Positions 50,150 to 60,075 of a stretch of DNA of 64,000 nt are shown here, one piece after another. The stretch covers positions 47,584 through 111,583 of the forward strand of contig JAEUNZ010000004.1 in NCBI GenBank assembly GCA_016790965.1, written 5' to 3'. This DNA is from SSSZ01 sp016790965. Its GTDB lineage: Bacteria > Pseudomonadota > Gammaproteobacteria > Burkholderiales > Rhodocyclaceae. The translations under genes were made by a program, and so were the position numbers. The notes below the pieces were generated by a model. The model did not search any database and had not been told where the DNA came from. It was given only the letters and a program-made list of their open reading frames with translations. The first letter of the stretch is position 1. Each line of letters begins with the position of its first letter.

Positions 50150-51649
50150 TTATTGAACCTCGCAGATTTCCTGGTCCGGCGCCCCCAGGGTGACGCCGTA
50201 GAGCTGGATGATGTCTGGATCGTTGGCATCGAACATTTCCGGAATAGGGAAGGGATCATCGCTCATGAAGCGCGGTATGGGGTCGAGGCGGTGGGGGACG
50301 CCGTCCGCACCCACGTAGCCCGCTTCACCCGGTCCGAGATCGAGGCGCCCGCCGCTGCTGAGCAGGAAGACGTGACCGTCGCGCACCAAGGCGTAGAGAC
50401 CATCTTCGCCATTGGGCAGCACGCTGCCGAACAGAGCATCCCAGTTGATTTCGACCTGATCCGGCCGGGGCGAAACGAAGGCCCGAATGCCGTCGGGAAC
50501 CGCGGCCAGAGAGCGCGGCGCACCATCCTTGCCCACGCAGGCCGACTGGCCCTTGGCGACGGACATGTCGCGGTTGCCGGTGACGACGATTTCGCCATCC
50601 CAGGTCGAGGCGGAAAGCGTGTCAGCGCAAGCGGCCGAAGCTTCGGCCTGGGCCTTGGCGGCCGCGGCCTTCCTGTCCTTGGCCGACGCCGCCTTGGCGA
50701 GCTTGCCCTTGGTGCTGGCGGCTGGCGGAGGCTGGTAACCGGGGACGCAGGGGCCTTCGCAGCGAATATCCATGCCGGTGCCGCGGATGCCAATGGTGGC
50801 GACCACGGTGGAAACGCTGACCGCCCCCGGGTTGCGCTTGCCCAGGAGTCCGGTGAAAAAGCGCAGCCCCCCCTTGACGAGGCGGACGGCGAAGTTGTCG
50901 GGCTGGTTCTTGCGGTCGTAGGCAAAATCCTCGACCCGGAAGACAGTCTGGGGCTCCAGGGAAACGCGGGTCTGGTCACGGAATCCGATGACCACGACGG
51001 CGGCGGCGCTGGTACGGATTTCATCCCCCACCTGCAAGGGGGCGCCCTCGAAGAGGCGCCGGGCCGCCTGTCCGGACTGCACGGCCACCGCCTCGCCCTG
51101 GATGCGCACGACACGGGCGATCACGGTATCGGCGGGCGGCAAGGGAGCGATCTTGTTGGGACGGGTCCGCACTTCCTGGTCTTCCTTGCGGCAATCCTCG
51201 CCGCAGAGGCGGGCGTCGAAGCTGGTGCCGCGGATACCGATGGTGGCGGTTACCGTACCAAACTGGATCCCGCCGGGATTGCGCTTGCCGATCAGCCCGG
51301 TCACCGCCCGCAACCCCCCCTTCAGAAGGCGCATGACAGCGCTTTCCTCACCCTTGTCGTGGGCGAACTTGTCGACGGCGAAGCTGGTTCCGGGACGCAG
51401 GGTGACCTTGCTGCCGTCCTTGAAGGACAGGACAGCGTAGCCGCGGTCAGTCGTGGTGATGGTATCGCCTTCCAGCAAGGCTTCGCCGCGCACCAGGAAA
51501 CGCGTCGCCTCCCCGGGGCGCTGGGCCGTGGCGAGGCCCTGGGCGAAGTCCACCTGCCCGATCTTCTGCTGGGCCTGGGCAATCCCCCCTGCCAGCAGGC
51601 CCACGAGCAGCCCGAATCCCGCCGCCCGGCGCCAGTACTTGGAAATCAA
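50150..51649 (-). CDS. Exported protein with two tandem FecR domains
   Basis: A 499-residue protein with an N-terminal hydrophobic segment (AAGFGLLVGLLAGGIAQAQ). Two FecR domains repeat the same text: LLKGGLRAVTGLIGKRNPGGIQFGTVTATIGIRGTSFDARLCGEDC and LVKGGLRFFTGLLGKRNPGAVSVSTVVATIGIRGTGMDIRCEGPC, each ending in a Cys pair. An Ala/Lys-rich linker and a C-terminal region of unknown function follow. TTG start at 51649 is chosen because GGGAGGG lies just before it; this leaves a 22-nt gap from tpsA. It lacks the sigma-factor partner of iron-transport FecR and is probably a surface or periplasmic assembly factor for the exoprotein. Confidence 0.83.
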   Translation of the reverse strand: MISKYWRRAAGFGLLVGLLAGGIAQAQQKIGQVDFAQGLATAQRPGEATRFLVRGEALLEGDTITTTDRGYAVLSFKDGSKVTLRPGTSFAVDKFAHDKGEESAVMRLLKGGLRAVTGLIGKRNPGGIQFGTVTATIGIRGTSFDARLCGEDCRKEDQEVRTRPNKIAPLPPADTVIARVVRIQGEAVAVQSGQAARRLFEGAPLQVGDEIRTSAAAVVVIGFRDQTRVSLEPQTVFRVEDFAYDRKNQPDNFAVRLVKGGLRFFTGLLGKRNPGAVSVSTVVATIGIRGTGMDIRCEGPCVPGYQPPPAASTKGKLAKAASAKDRKAAAAKAQAEASAACADTLSASTWDGEIVVTGNRDMSVAKGQSACVGKDGAPRSLAAVPDGIRAFVSPRPDQVEINWDALFGSVLPNGEDGLYALVRDGHVFLLSSGGRLDLGPGEAGYVGADGVPHRLDPIPRFMSDDPFPIPEMFDANDPDIIQLYGVTLGAPDQEICEVQ

Positions 51650-51671
51650 ATCAACCCTCCCCGTTGCGGCA

Positions 51672-54600
51672 TCAGCTGCACTGCGGTATGCGACGCCGGC
51701 CGAAATCGTAAACGATTTCACCTTCTTCCGTCAGCGTCAGGGTGTACAAGTCCTGCAGACTGTCGAGAAGAGCGATGATTTCGCCACTGCCCGGATCGAC
51801 CAGCAGGACCACCCCCGCCGTCGTCGCCACCGGCAGCAGGCCAGAGTTGATGTTGAAGTTGCCCACGAGGCCCGACGTGCAGCCGATGCAGGAGCCCCCC
51901 AGGAAAATGTTGTTGCCGGTGAGCGCACCAGCCGAGACGGTGCCATTGGTGATGACCATGTTGCCGGAGGCGAAGGCGTTCATGGTGCCTGTGGCGACGA
52001 TGCTGGCCGAGGCCGAGCCGCCGGTGACGGCGATGCTGCCGTTGGTGGCGGCCATGTTGATGTTGCCGGCGGTGATGATGGCCGTGGCCGTGGCAGCCGC
52101 CCCGGCCTGGACGACGATGGAGCCGTTGGTGGCCATGTTGAGGACCGCCGGGTCGATGGCGGCGGAACCCGCCGCACCGCCCAGCACCTGGATGGACCCG
52201 GTCAGGGCGCTGATGTCCATGGTGCCGGCGGCACCGGACTGGACCTTGGACGAGGCTGCCGCCGTGGCCCCCCCCTGGACGATGAGGTCTCCGACCAGGA
52301 GCGACTGATTGGCCCCGGAAATGAGCCAAGCCTGCCCGAGGGACGAAGTATCACCCACGCGCAGCGTCCCGGCGGCGGTGTAGGGCATGGTGATGGTCTG
52401 GGTGCCCGTGGTACCGACCTTGGCAATGGAACCGCCCGCCCCGCTGTGGTTGAGGATGGTGAGGAAGGCGTTCGTCGTTCCGGTGCCGTTGAGGGTGAAG
52501 GTCTGGTTGCCCGTCGCGGTGATCTCGGCCGCGGCGGCGGTGACGCCGGAGCTGACCGTGACCGTGACGTTGTCTGCCGTCAGGTTCTGGGCACCGCCGG
52601 AGACGATGCCCGCCAGGGCGCCGCCTGGATTATTGACTGTGACGGTACCGGAAACGTTGAGGCTCTGGGTCCCCGCTCCGGTCTGGTAAACCTCCGCATC
52701 GGAGCCGGTCCCGGCGACGACGGTCAGATTGCCCTGGGTGGTCAGGGTCTGGCTGGTGGCCGATTGCAGACGCGCTCCGGCGCTGCCACCGGTTCCTCCC
52801 GCCAGCGCGATGTTGCCGCTGTTTTGCACCGACTGGCTGCTGCCGGCGACGATGTGGGCGTAGGCGCTGGTGCCGCTGCCGCCGGTCAGGGTGATGGCGT
52901 CGGTGGCATCGTAGGAGCCGCTGTTGAGTCCGATGGTCTGGCTGCCTCCAGCCACCATTTCAGCGTGGGAACTATTGGCGCCACCGGTAAGGGTGATACT
53001 GCCGCCCGCCCGGATGGTCTGGGAACCGGCGGCGGAAATCCATGCCGAGGCGTTGGTCGCGGCGCCCGTTCCCGCCTGGATCAGGATGTTGCCGCTGGGG
53101 TCGTTGGAATAGAGATAGGTGTTGCCTATGGTCTGCGAACCGCCGGTGGATTCGATCGATGCCGTCATGCCGGCCGCCGTGCCGGCGAGAACCGAGAGAT
53201 TTCCCCCGGCCATGATCTGCTGCGAACTGGCAGCGAGGATGCGCGCATTGCCGCCACTGCCGCCCTGTACCAGGATGTTGGCGGTGGGAACGTAATAGTA
53301 GTAACTGTCGGTCTGGCCGATGACCTGGCTGCCTCCCGCGCAGATTTCGGCGAAGGCCCCCGGGCCCGTGCCGCAGGCCCCGCTCGTGCCGGCGCCGGTT
53401 CCGCTGCCGCCGAGGACGCGGATGTCGTTGCCGCTGTACATGACCTGGCTGCCTCCGGCGCGAACGGAGGCATAGGACCCGCTACCGCTGCCGCCCTGCA
53501 CGAGGATGCCGTCCGTGGGATCGTAGAAATACTGCACTTGGTAACCGACGTTCTGGCTCGATCCCGCCACCGCCTCCGCATAGGCGCCATTGCCGGTTCC
53601 GCCGAGGACGGAAATCGTTCCGCCGCCATAGAGCTGCTGGCTATCTCCGGCCCGAACGGCGGCGTAAGCCCCCGTCCCCGAGCCGCCCTGGATCAGGACG
53701 GTGCCGATCGGATCGTGGGCATAGGTGGACTGATTGCCGATATATTGATCGTTGGCACTGAGGATTTCGGCGAAAGCGCCGTTGCCGGTGCCCCCGAGGA
53801 CCGACAGGTTGCCGTGGATCTCGCTCATGTACTGGGTATCGCCGACGAAGCGAGCGGTCGCTCCCACTCCGGAACCGCCCTGCACGGTGAAATCATCGGC
53901 ACGGATATCCTGGCTGTAGGCCGCCTGCACCAGGGCCGTCGCGTTATCCGAAGCACCTCCCTGGACGACGAAGTCACCGCTGGCGTGCAGGGTCTGATAC
54001 CCCGACGAGGTGATGCCGGCGGTCGCCCCGGTCCCGTTGGAACCGCCGATCACCCGAATATCGCGGCCGACGCTGGCGGTCTGACTGGAGGTGGAACTCA
54101 GGTTGAGCAGGGCGCTGCCGCCATCGGCCTGGACGATGAGGTCACGGCCGATGCTGGAAGACTGGTAGGCCCCCTGAACGAGCACGTTTTCCCCGACGGC
54201 TGCCCCGGCGAGAATCTTGACGTCGCGGCCGGCGTCCAGGTAGAGGGCTCCGCTGGCGACGACGCTGCGCGGCCCCCCGCTGGCGGCGATGAGGACATCG
54301 CCCGTCGATGAGTTGGTGTCGAGACGCAGGTCGACGACGCTAATGTCGCCATTGACCCGAATGCTGCCGTCGCTGGCGGTGAGGTGGAAGCTGCCGGCGG
54401 ATGCCGGGGTCACCGGCCCGAGGACCAGTTCGCCGGTACCCCGGGTAAGGCTGAAGCCGGCGTAGTTGGGGTTATTGACGATGCTGATGCTGCCGCTGCC
54501 ACTGGCGCTGGTGGTGATGTAGAGGTTGGTCAGCGTGGTGTTGTTGAGGTCCACCGCGATGGTATCGGCGGCATTGAGGGTGAGGCTGACGGTCTTGTTG

Positions 54601-57600
54601 ACCACGATGGGCGTGCCGCCGGAGCCGATGCTGCCGTTGGCGGCGTAAAGGTTGACGCTACCGCTGGGATTGTCCGCGTTATTGGCGGTATTGATGGTCG
54701 CGGTACCCGTGCCCACAATGCTGCCCGAATAGGCGCTCAGGTTGGCGGCCGATCCCAGGGTTGCCACACTCCCGACGGTGATGTTGCCGGAGTAGGACTG
54801 GGCGGTGACGCTCCCACCGCCGGTGGCGAGGTTGTTCAGGGTGACGTTGCCGTCGGTGTAGAACTCGGCCTGAGTACCGGCGCCGGTGAAGCCATTCACA
54901 TTGACGGCCGATTCGCTGCCGTAGACTTGCAGGTAGCTGCCCGCGGCGCCGAAATTGCCGGCCACATTGACGTCGCTGACGGCGACGCTGTCCGAGCGCT
55001 CGGTGTAGCGGGCCGTGACCGCCGTGGCCGAGTTCCAGGTGAGGTTCGCGCTGCTGCCGGTGCTGGTGAGGGTGAAGGTCTGTCCCGGTGCGGTAATGGA
55101 AGAAGCCCCCCCGAGTTGATCGCCCTTGGCCTGAACGTAGAGGCTGGTCAGCGCCGCCGTCGAACTGACGTCGATGGCCCCCCCGGCGATCAACTGGTAG
55201 AGGCTGGTGGTGCCGCTCAGATCGGCGACCACGGCACCGTCGCTGGCCTGCAGGTAGGCAGTGGGGGTGGAGACAGTGGCCAGGGAGGTGTCGATGCCGT
55301 TCGGCGCGGTGATATTGACCGAGGCGCCGGCAACAATGGCGATGGCCCCGGGGACGTAGCGGTCAGTCGCGTTGATGTCGACGGTGGAGGTGGCCGTCAG
55401 GTTGCCGGTATTGAAGGTCGTCCCCGACACCGTGAGATTGCCGCCGTTGGCGGTGAGCGCGCCGGTATTGAGGGTATTGCCGGAAACCGTGGTGTTGTAG
55501 GCCAGGATGGCGCCAGAGGCCAGGGTGCCGGTGCCGGCGGCAACACTGGCGCTATCGACGTAGTAACCGTTATAGGTCGTTCCGCCAGTGATGGTCCCGG
55601 TTCCGCCATTGACGGTAATGCCGTTGGCGGCATTGAGGCTGACCGAGGTAGCGCTGGAGACGTTGCCGGCGGTGGTGATGCTGCTGGAAGCCGAGAGGCT
55701 CAGGTCCTCGGTCACGTACTCGTAACTGTTGGTGTGAGGGTTGAGGAGATAGCTACCGGGGTAGCCGCGACGCGTACCGCTGGCCGCCACGGCGCCCAGC
55801 ACCAGATTCGCCCCGCTGACGCTGATGTCCAGACCGGCCAGATCGCCGGCGGTGATGTCGGCACCGCTGATCACGATCTTGTTGCCCACTGCGGCAGTGG
55901 AACTGGTGACGTTGCCAACGACGACCGCCCCGCTGCCGCCCGTGAGGGTGACCAGGCCGCCAGTGACATTGTTCGTCCCCGGCGAGGTCTGGGTCAGGCC
56001 GTTGCCGGCGGCGAGGGTGAGGTCGTTCAATCCGGCGGTGGTGAGGCTGGCGTTGCCGAAGACCAGGGCACTGCTGCCGGAAGCGGTGAATTTGAAAGCG
56101 TCCAGGGTATTGGCCGCCTGGACGATATCGCCGATGGTGATGGTGGAACCGTCGCTGGTGGCATTGACCGACAAATCCAGGGAGGAGAGCGCCGAGGTGC
56201 CGCCGACGCCCATGCCGCTTGCACTCGCCGTCAGGTCAATGGCGCGCAGGGTGCGAAGGGTGCCAGACAGGTCCTGGGCCGAAACATGGAACTGCCCGCC
56301 CGCACTCACGCGCAGGGTGCCCTGGGTATCGACGTTGATCGCCTTGCCCACGGCGCCGACGCTGCCGGCAGACGAGGTGAGCTGGACGGTGCCCGTGCTG
56401 CCGGCCACGATATCCAGGGGGCGGGCGAAACTTGCATCGCCGATGCCGTTGGTGGCGCTCAGGGTGACATTGCGGGTAGCGGTGATATCAGCCCCGGCGT
56501 TGTCCTGAGTCGTCGTGAGAGTGCCGTTGGTGGCCGTGAGGGTGACGTCCCGGTTGCTACCGTTCGCTGCGATGGAGGTGAAGCTCAGGTTGCCGTTGGT
56601 GGCCGTGCCGCTGACACTGCCGTTGGTGGTGGTGACGGTTCCCAGGCTCAGGTTGCCGTTGCCGGCGGTGTAACTGGCCGAGGTTCCCGCGCTGTGGGCG
56701 CCGGTAGCGGTGAGGGCGCCGTTCTGGGCGCTGAGGGTAATGTCGCTGGACGAGGCGGCGAGGGTGCCGTTTGCCGTGATGGCCCCGGTGCCGGAATTGG
56801 TCATGCGGACCCGGCTTCCCGAGATGTCGCCTGCCGCGCTGATCGCACTGGTCGTGCGGACGTTCTGGCCCAACTGGTAGTTGTAGTACTGGCTGCCGGC
56901 GTTCAGGGTGACTGTGCCGCCCGCGGTGATGGGGCCCGAGACGGTCAGATTGCCCGTACCCGTGTTGGTCGCCGTGAAGGACGAGCCGGTCGTCACCGTC
57001 CCCAGGGTGATGGTGTTGGTCGTGACGTTGTTGTTGTTGTTCGTGTAGCTGTAATAAACGCGGCCGGCGGAGACACTGGCGGAACCGGCGGCGCTCAGGG
57101 TGCCCACGTCGATGGTGCCGTTGTCGTCCGTATCCAGGGTGACGCTGCCGCTGCTGCTGGTGAGGCTGGTGGCGGTGATATTGCTGGTGTCGGCGCACAG
57201 CGGGTAGGGGTAGGACTGGGAGCACTTGGCGGCGTAAAGGGAGATCGACCCGGTCGAGGTGACGGATGTCCCCGTAATCGACCCGGCGGCGGTGACGTTG
57301 AGGCTGTCCACGGTGGCGTTGCCGTAGCTGACCCCCCCGCCCCCGGCCACGAGGGAGACATCCGCCGATGGAACATTGAGATTGCTGAAGTTGATCCCCG
57401 CATTGTTCACGCTCAGTGACAGGCTACTGAGGCCAGCGGCCGCCTGGACATTGGCGTTGAGCACCCCGCTGCCGGCGCTCAGGTCGAAGGCTGTCAGGTT
57501 GGGCGCCCCGCCGATCTCCGTGGCGGCCAGGGCGGCCAGGGTACCGTCGAGGGACAAGCCAGTGAGGGTCGGTGTGTTGACGACGCCGATGAACGCCCCT

Positions 57601-59768
57601 CCCCCCAGATTGCTGAGGGTGATCGAAGGCGAATCGACCTGCAACGGAGCTGCGGACGTCCCCAGGGTTCCGCTGGCGTCCTGGCCGTCGAGCTGGACGA
57701 AGGGCCCGATGATGGAGCCGCCCGCCACCTGGCGCATGCCGGCGTTGGAGTAGAGATAGACCCCGGAAGCCCCGTCGATGAGGCCGACATTGAGGGCAAA
57801 GCCGGACTGGTTGTACAGCCGGACGTAGGAACCTGAGGAGTCGGCATCAATCCGCGCCGCCCGGACGTAGTTGGCATTGATGCTGCCCGGAGCGTTGAAG
57901 CTCGCCGTGTTGCCGGCCGTCACGGTGTTGTTGTTGAGGCTGCCGCCGGCGGAATTCAGACTGGCGTTGCCGGAAGCGCTGACCGTACTGTTGTACACGC
58001 CGCTCTGGCCCGACAGGGTGACGTTGCCACCACTCGCTTCCAGGGAGTTGATCGATCCGCCGCTGGAGGTCACCGCCACCGTCGAGCCACTGACGCCGCC
58101 GGTGTAGTTGCTGTCGATGCTGCCGGTGACGTTGACGGTCGTCGTGCCGGCGGAGGAAAGATTGCCCGACCCGCGCAGGGTGTAGCCGGAAAGGGTGACG
58201 CTGCCGTTGCTGGCCGAGAGCGACTGGTTGAGGTAGATGGAACCGGTGGCGTTGTCGCCGTTGGCCTGAACGGTGAGGCTGGTGCCGGTGAAGACGGTGG
58301 AACTGTTGAAATAGACGTCGCGTTTGGCCTGCAGGATGACGTTGCCACCCAATTGGTTGAGGCCGGTGGGGGAGATGGTGAGGATATTGGTCGGCAGGTC
58401 GGCGAACTGGTCGGTGACGATGGGCAGGATGCCCCCGATGGTGGAGACGATGATGTCCAGCGGGTCGAGAAGCAGGAAACCGGCCTCGCCCAGGGGAGCG
58501 GTGAGGTCGGCGCCGCCGGAGAAGAGCAGGTCATGGGCGCCGGAGACCTCGGCAAAGCCGCCATTGCCGCCGAGGATTCCGCCGCGGGCGGAAATGCTGC
58601 CCAGGAAGCGCGTCGTCTCGTCGGACCATACGATGACGCGCCCGCCGTTGCCGCGCCCGGTGGCATCAGCCACCAGACGGGCACCTTCGCCGATATAGAC
58701 CCGCTTGGCATTCTGTACGTCGGCGTTGCTACCCTGGTAGTCACCGCCGACGAGAATCTGCCCGCCGCCGGAGGAACCGGAAGCGTCCACCGTCGCCCCG
58801 GATTCGACCGCGACCCGCTCGCCGAGCAGGCGAATATCGCCCCCCCGGCCTTCGCTGCCGACCGCGGAAACCAGACCGCCGACGCGGGTGGTTCCCGCCG
58901 GACTCTGGATGGTGATGGCGCCGCCAGTGGGGCCGTCGGCCCGGGTGACGCTGTCGGAGGTGAGGACCACTTCGCTGCTGCCCACCAGGCGGATACTGCC
59001 GTCGGCGTCCTGGGTCATCCGGTTGGCGCGGATTTCGCCGCTATGGCGCAGGGAACCGGCAAAGACCTGGATGGCGCCGTTGTCGGCCAGCAATTTGCCC
59101 AGGTTGAGCACGGTGTCGGCGGGCGCCTGGACCTCGAAAGTGACCCCGTCGAAATCCAGGCTGGCAATTTCGATGCGGCGGCCGGCGGCGAGCAGGAGGT
59201 GCCCGCCGGGGGCCTGGATGATGCCGGCGTTTTCGATATTGGGCGCGATGAGGGCAATGCTGCCGCCGGGGGCGACGGTGATGAGGCCTTCGTTGCGGAT
59301 GGTGCCGCTGGTGGCATCGCCCAGGAAGCGCAGCTTGCCGGCCAGGAAATCGGCGTCGGACAGGCTGAGGGTAGACGCGAGGAAGCCGTTGGTATCAACC
59401 CGCGCGCCGGGCCCGAAGACGATGCCGTTGGGGTTGATGAGGAAGACCCTGCCATTGGCTTCTAGGCGACCCATGATCTCCGACACCTGGCTGCCCACCA
59501 CGCGGTTGAGCACGGCGGACGACGCCGTCGGCTGGACGAAACGCACGAGGTCGCCGGCGCCGATGGAAAACTGGTTCCAGTTGATGATGGAGCCGTTGGA
59601 CGCCCGCACGTTCATGACGCCGGAGGATGGCTGGGTGATCGTCACCTGGCCGTTGACCACGGTCGCCCCCTGGGGCAGGCCCCCGTAGGCCACCGGACTG
59701 AAGGCGTAATTGATCGCAAACGCCAGGATCGCTCCCTGGCGCAACTTGAACGAAGGATTCCTTGCCAT
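51672..59768 (-). CDS. Very large two-partner secretion exoprotein TpsA (filamentous haemagglutinin-like)
   Basis: A 2,698-residue secreted adhesin-like protein. An N-terminal signal (AILAFAINYAFSPVAYG) precedes the TPS domain (residues about 30-280) with NWNQFSIGAGDLVRF, the hallmark NPNGIVFGPGARVDTNGFLAST and GGSIALIAPNIENAG. The long body is a predicted beta-helix of degenerate repeats. Around residues 1900-2400 a clearer repeat appears, VLGGTGNGAYAEAVAGSSQ alternating with ILVQGGSGSGSYASVRAGGSQ. A CIGC pair (C2627, C2630) and a penultimate Cys2697 lie near the end; no toxin domain follows. It may be kept on the cell surface by the Cys region. ATG at 59768. Predicted role is adhesion or aggregation. 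Confidence 0.92.
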   Translation of the reverse strand: MARNPSFKLRQGAILAFAINYAFSPVAYGGLPQGATVVNGQVTITQPSSGVMNVRASNGSIINWNQFSIGAGDLVRFVQPTASSAVLNRVVGSQVSEIMGRLEANGRVFLINPNGIVFGPGARVDTNGFLASTLSLSDADFLAGKLRFLGDATSGTIRNEGLITVAPGGSIALIAPNIENAGIIQAPGGHLLLAAGRRIEIASLDFDGVTFEVQAPADTVLNLGKLLADNGAIQVFAGSLRHSGEIRANRMTQDADGSIRLVGSSEVVLTSDSVTRADGPTGGAITIQSPAGTTRVGGLVSAVGSEGRGGDIRLLGERVAVESGATVDASGSSGGGQILVGGDYQGSNADVQNAKRVYIGEGARLVADATGRGNGGRVIVWSDETTRFLGSISARGGILGGNGGFAEVSGAHDLLFSGGADLTAPLGEAGFLLLDPLDIIVSTIGGILPIVTDQFADLPTNILTISPTGLNQLGGNVILQAKRDVYFNSSTVFTGTSLTVQANGDNATGSIYLNQSLSASNGSVTLSGYTLRGSGNLSSAGTTTVNVTGSIDSNYTGGVSGSTVAVTSSGGSINSLEASGGNVTLSGQSGVYNSTVSASGNASLNSAGGSLNNNTVTAGNTASFNAPGSINANYVRAARIDADSSGSYVRLYNQSGFALNVGLIDGASGVYLYSNAGMRQVAGGSIIGPFVQLDGQDASGTLGTSAAPLQVDSPSITLSNLGGGAFIGVVNTPTLTGLSLDGTLAALAATEIGGAPNLTAFDLSAGSGVLNANVQAAAGLSSLSLSVNNAGINFSNLNVPSADVSLVAGGGGVSYGNATVDSLNVTAAGSITGTSVTSTGSISLYAAKCSQSYPYPLCADTSNITATSLTSSSGSVTLDTDDNGTIDVGTLSAAGSASVSAGRVYYSYTNNNNNVTTNTITLGTVTTGSSFTATNTGTGNLTVSGPITAGGTVTLNAGSQYYNYQLGQNVRTTSAISAAGDISGSRVRMTNSGTGAITANGTLAASSSDITLSAQNGALTATGAHSAGTSASYTAGNGNLSLGTVTTTNGSVSGTATNGNLSFTSIAANGSNRDVTLTATNGTLTTTQDNAGADITATRNVTLSATNGIGDASFARPLDIVAGSTGTVQLTSSAGSVGAVGKAINVDTQGTLRVSAGGQFHVSAQDLSGTLRTLRAIDLTASASGMGVGGTSALSSLDLSVNATSDGSTITIGDIVQAANTLDAFKFTASGSSALVFGNASLTTAGLNDLTLAAGNGLTQTSPGTNNVTGGLVTLTGGSGAVVVGNVTSSTAAVGNKIVISGADITAGDLAGLDISVSGANLVLGAVAASGTRRGYPGSYLLNPHTNSYEYVTEDLSLSASSSITTAGNVSSATSVSLNAANGITVNGGTGTITGGTTYNGYYVDSASVAAGTGTLASGAILAYNTTVSGNTLNTGALTANGGNLTVSGTTFNTGNLTATSTVDINATDRYVPGAIAIVAGASVNITAPNGIDTSLATVSTPTAYLQASDGAVVADLSGTTSLYQLIAGGAIDVSSTAALTSLYVQAKGDQLGGASSITAPGQTFTLTSTGSSANLTWNSATAVTARYTERSDSVAVSDVNVAGNFGAAGSYLQVYGSESAVNVNGFTGAGTQAEFYTDGNVTLNNLATGGGSVTAQSYSGNITVGSVATLGSAANLSAYSGSIVGTGTATINTANNADNPSGSVNLYAANGSIGSGGTPIVVNKTVSLTLNAADTIAVDLNNTTLTNLYITTSASGSGSISIVNNPNYAGFSLTRGTGELVLGPVTPASAGSFHLTASDGSIRVNGDISVVDLRLDTNSSTGDVLIAASGGPRSVVASGALYLDAGRDVKILAGAAVGENVLVQGAYQSSSIGRDLIVQADGGSALLNLSSTSSQTASVGRDIRVIGGSNGTGATAGITSSGYQTLHASGDFVVQGGASDNATALVQAAYSQDIRADDFTVQGGSGVGATARFVGDTQYMSEIHGNLSVLGGTGNGAFAEILSANDQYIGNQSTYAHDPIGTVLIQGGSGTGAYAAVRAGDSQQLYGGGTISVLGGTGNGAYAEAVAGSSQNVGYQVQYFYDPTDGILVQGGSGSGSYASVRAGGSQVMYSGNDIRVLGGSGTGAGTSGACGTGPGAFAEICAGGSQVIGQTDSYYYYVPTANILVQGGSGGNARILAASSQQIMAGGNLSVLAGTAAGMTASIESTGGSQTIGNTYLYSNDPSGNILIQAGTGAATNASAWISAAGSQTIRAGGSITLTGGANSSHAEMVAGGSQTIGLNSGSYDATDAITLTGGSGTSAYAHIVAGSSQSVQNSGNIALAGGTGGSAGARLQSATSQTLTTQGNLTVVAGTGSDAEVYQTGAGTQSLNVSGTVTVNNPGGALAGIVSGGAQNLTADNVTVTVSSGVTAAAAEITATGNQTFTLNGTGTTNAFLTILNHSGAGGSIAKVGTTGTQTITMPYTAAGTLRVGDTSSLGQAWLISGANQSLLVGDLIVQGGATAAASSKVQSGAAGTMDISALTGSIQVLGGAAGSAAIDPAVLNMATNGSIVVQAGAAATATAIITAGNINMAATNGSIAVTGGSASASIVATGTMNAFASGNMVITNGTVSAGALTGNNIFLGGSCIGCTSGLVGNFNINSGLLPVATTAGVVLLVDPGSGEIIALLDSLQDLYTLTLTEEGEIVYDFGRRRIPQCS

Positions 59769-59919
59769 ACTGCCCCCTTGCCATCACCCCACCGGATTTC
59801 GGTGAGATTTAGCCTACCTGGAAGGCTGAGGTCACACCCAGGACTCCCGCCTCGGAACCCTGCTTCCCCAGCCGACCCACCCCGGCGGCCCTGCGCCCCC
59901 GGAATGATCGCTGCAACGC

Positions 59920-59936
59920 CCCCGCCTCGGGCGGGG
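59920..59936 (-). promoter_or_regulatory. GC-rich hairpin in the tpsA leader
   Basis: CCCCGCC-TCG-GGCGGGG is a perfect 7-bp stem about 150 nt before the tpsA ATG and inside the predicted long 5' untranslated region. No T run follows. It may affect mRNA stability or translation. Confidence 0.35.
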
Positions 59937-59982
59937 AATCCTGGCACCGGGCCTGCAAACCGCCCGGCATAGCTCAAAAAAT

Positions 59983-60001
59983 AAGCAATATCTATACCGA
60001 C
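59983..60001 (-). promoter_or_regulatory. Candidate sigma-54 promoter for the tpsA operon
   Basis: On the minus strand TCGGTATAGATATTGCTT has GG, exactly ten bases, then GC, with TTGCT at the -12 element as in sigma-54 promoters. The -24 element (TCGGTAT) matches the essential GG but not the full TGGCAC. Transcription would start near 59973, giving a leader of about 205 nt. The region is the only AT-rich part of the 332-bp gap before tpsA. Confidence 0.45.
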
Positions 60002-60075
60002 AAACCGTGTTCCCCGACCCCACGGGGGTCGCGGGCAGCTGCCAAATCGGCCGCCCCCACTTCTTTGCAGCAAAA

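Noticed and set aside
51672..51760. PEP-CTERM or LPXTG-type sorting tail, or a CDI toxin domain, on TpsA
   Set aside because: The C-terminus ends EIVYDFGRRRIPQCS with no PEP motif, no transmembrane helix followed by basic residues, and no pretoxin (VENN) motif.
52700..54100. CRISPR-like or tandem DNA repeat
   Set aside because: The periodicity is at protein level with many silent differences; no constant spacer-repeat pattern exists.
54384..57419. Open frame of 1,011 codons on the plus strand, opposite tpsA
   Set aside because: It mirrors the repeat structure of tpsA, is rich in Gly, Asp and Val as expected from antisense of Thr/Ser/Ala codons, and has no family motif or ribosome binding site. 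The same holds for the 952-codon frame at 51453-54311.
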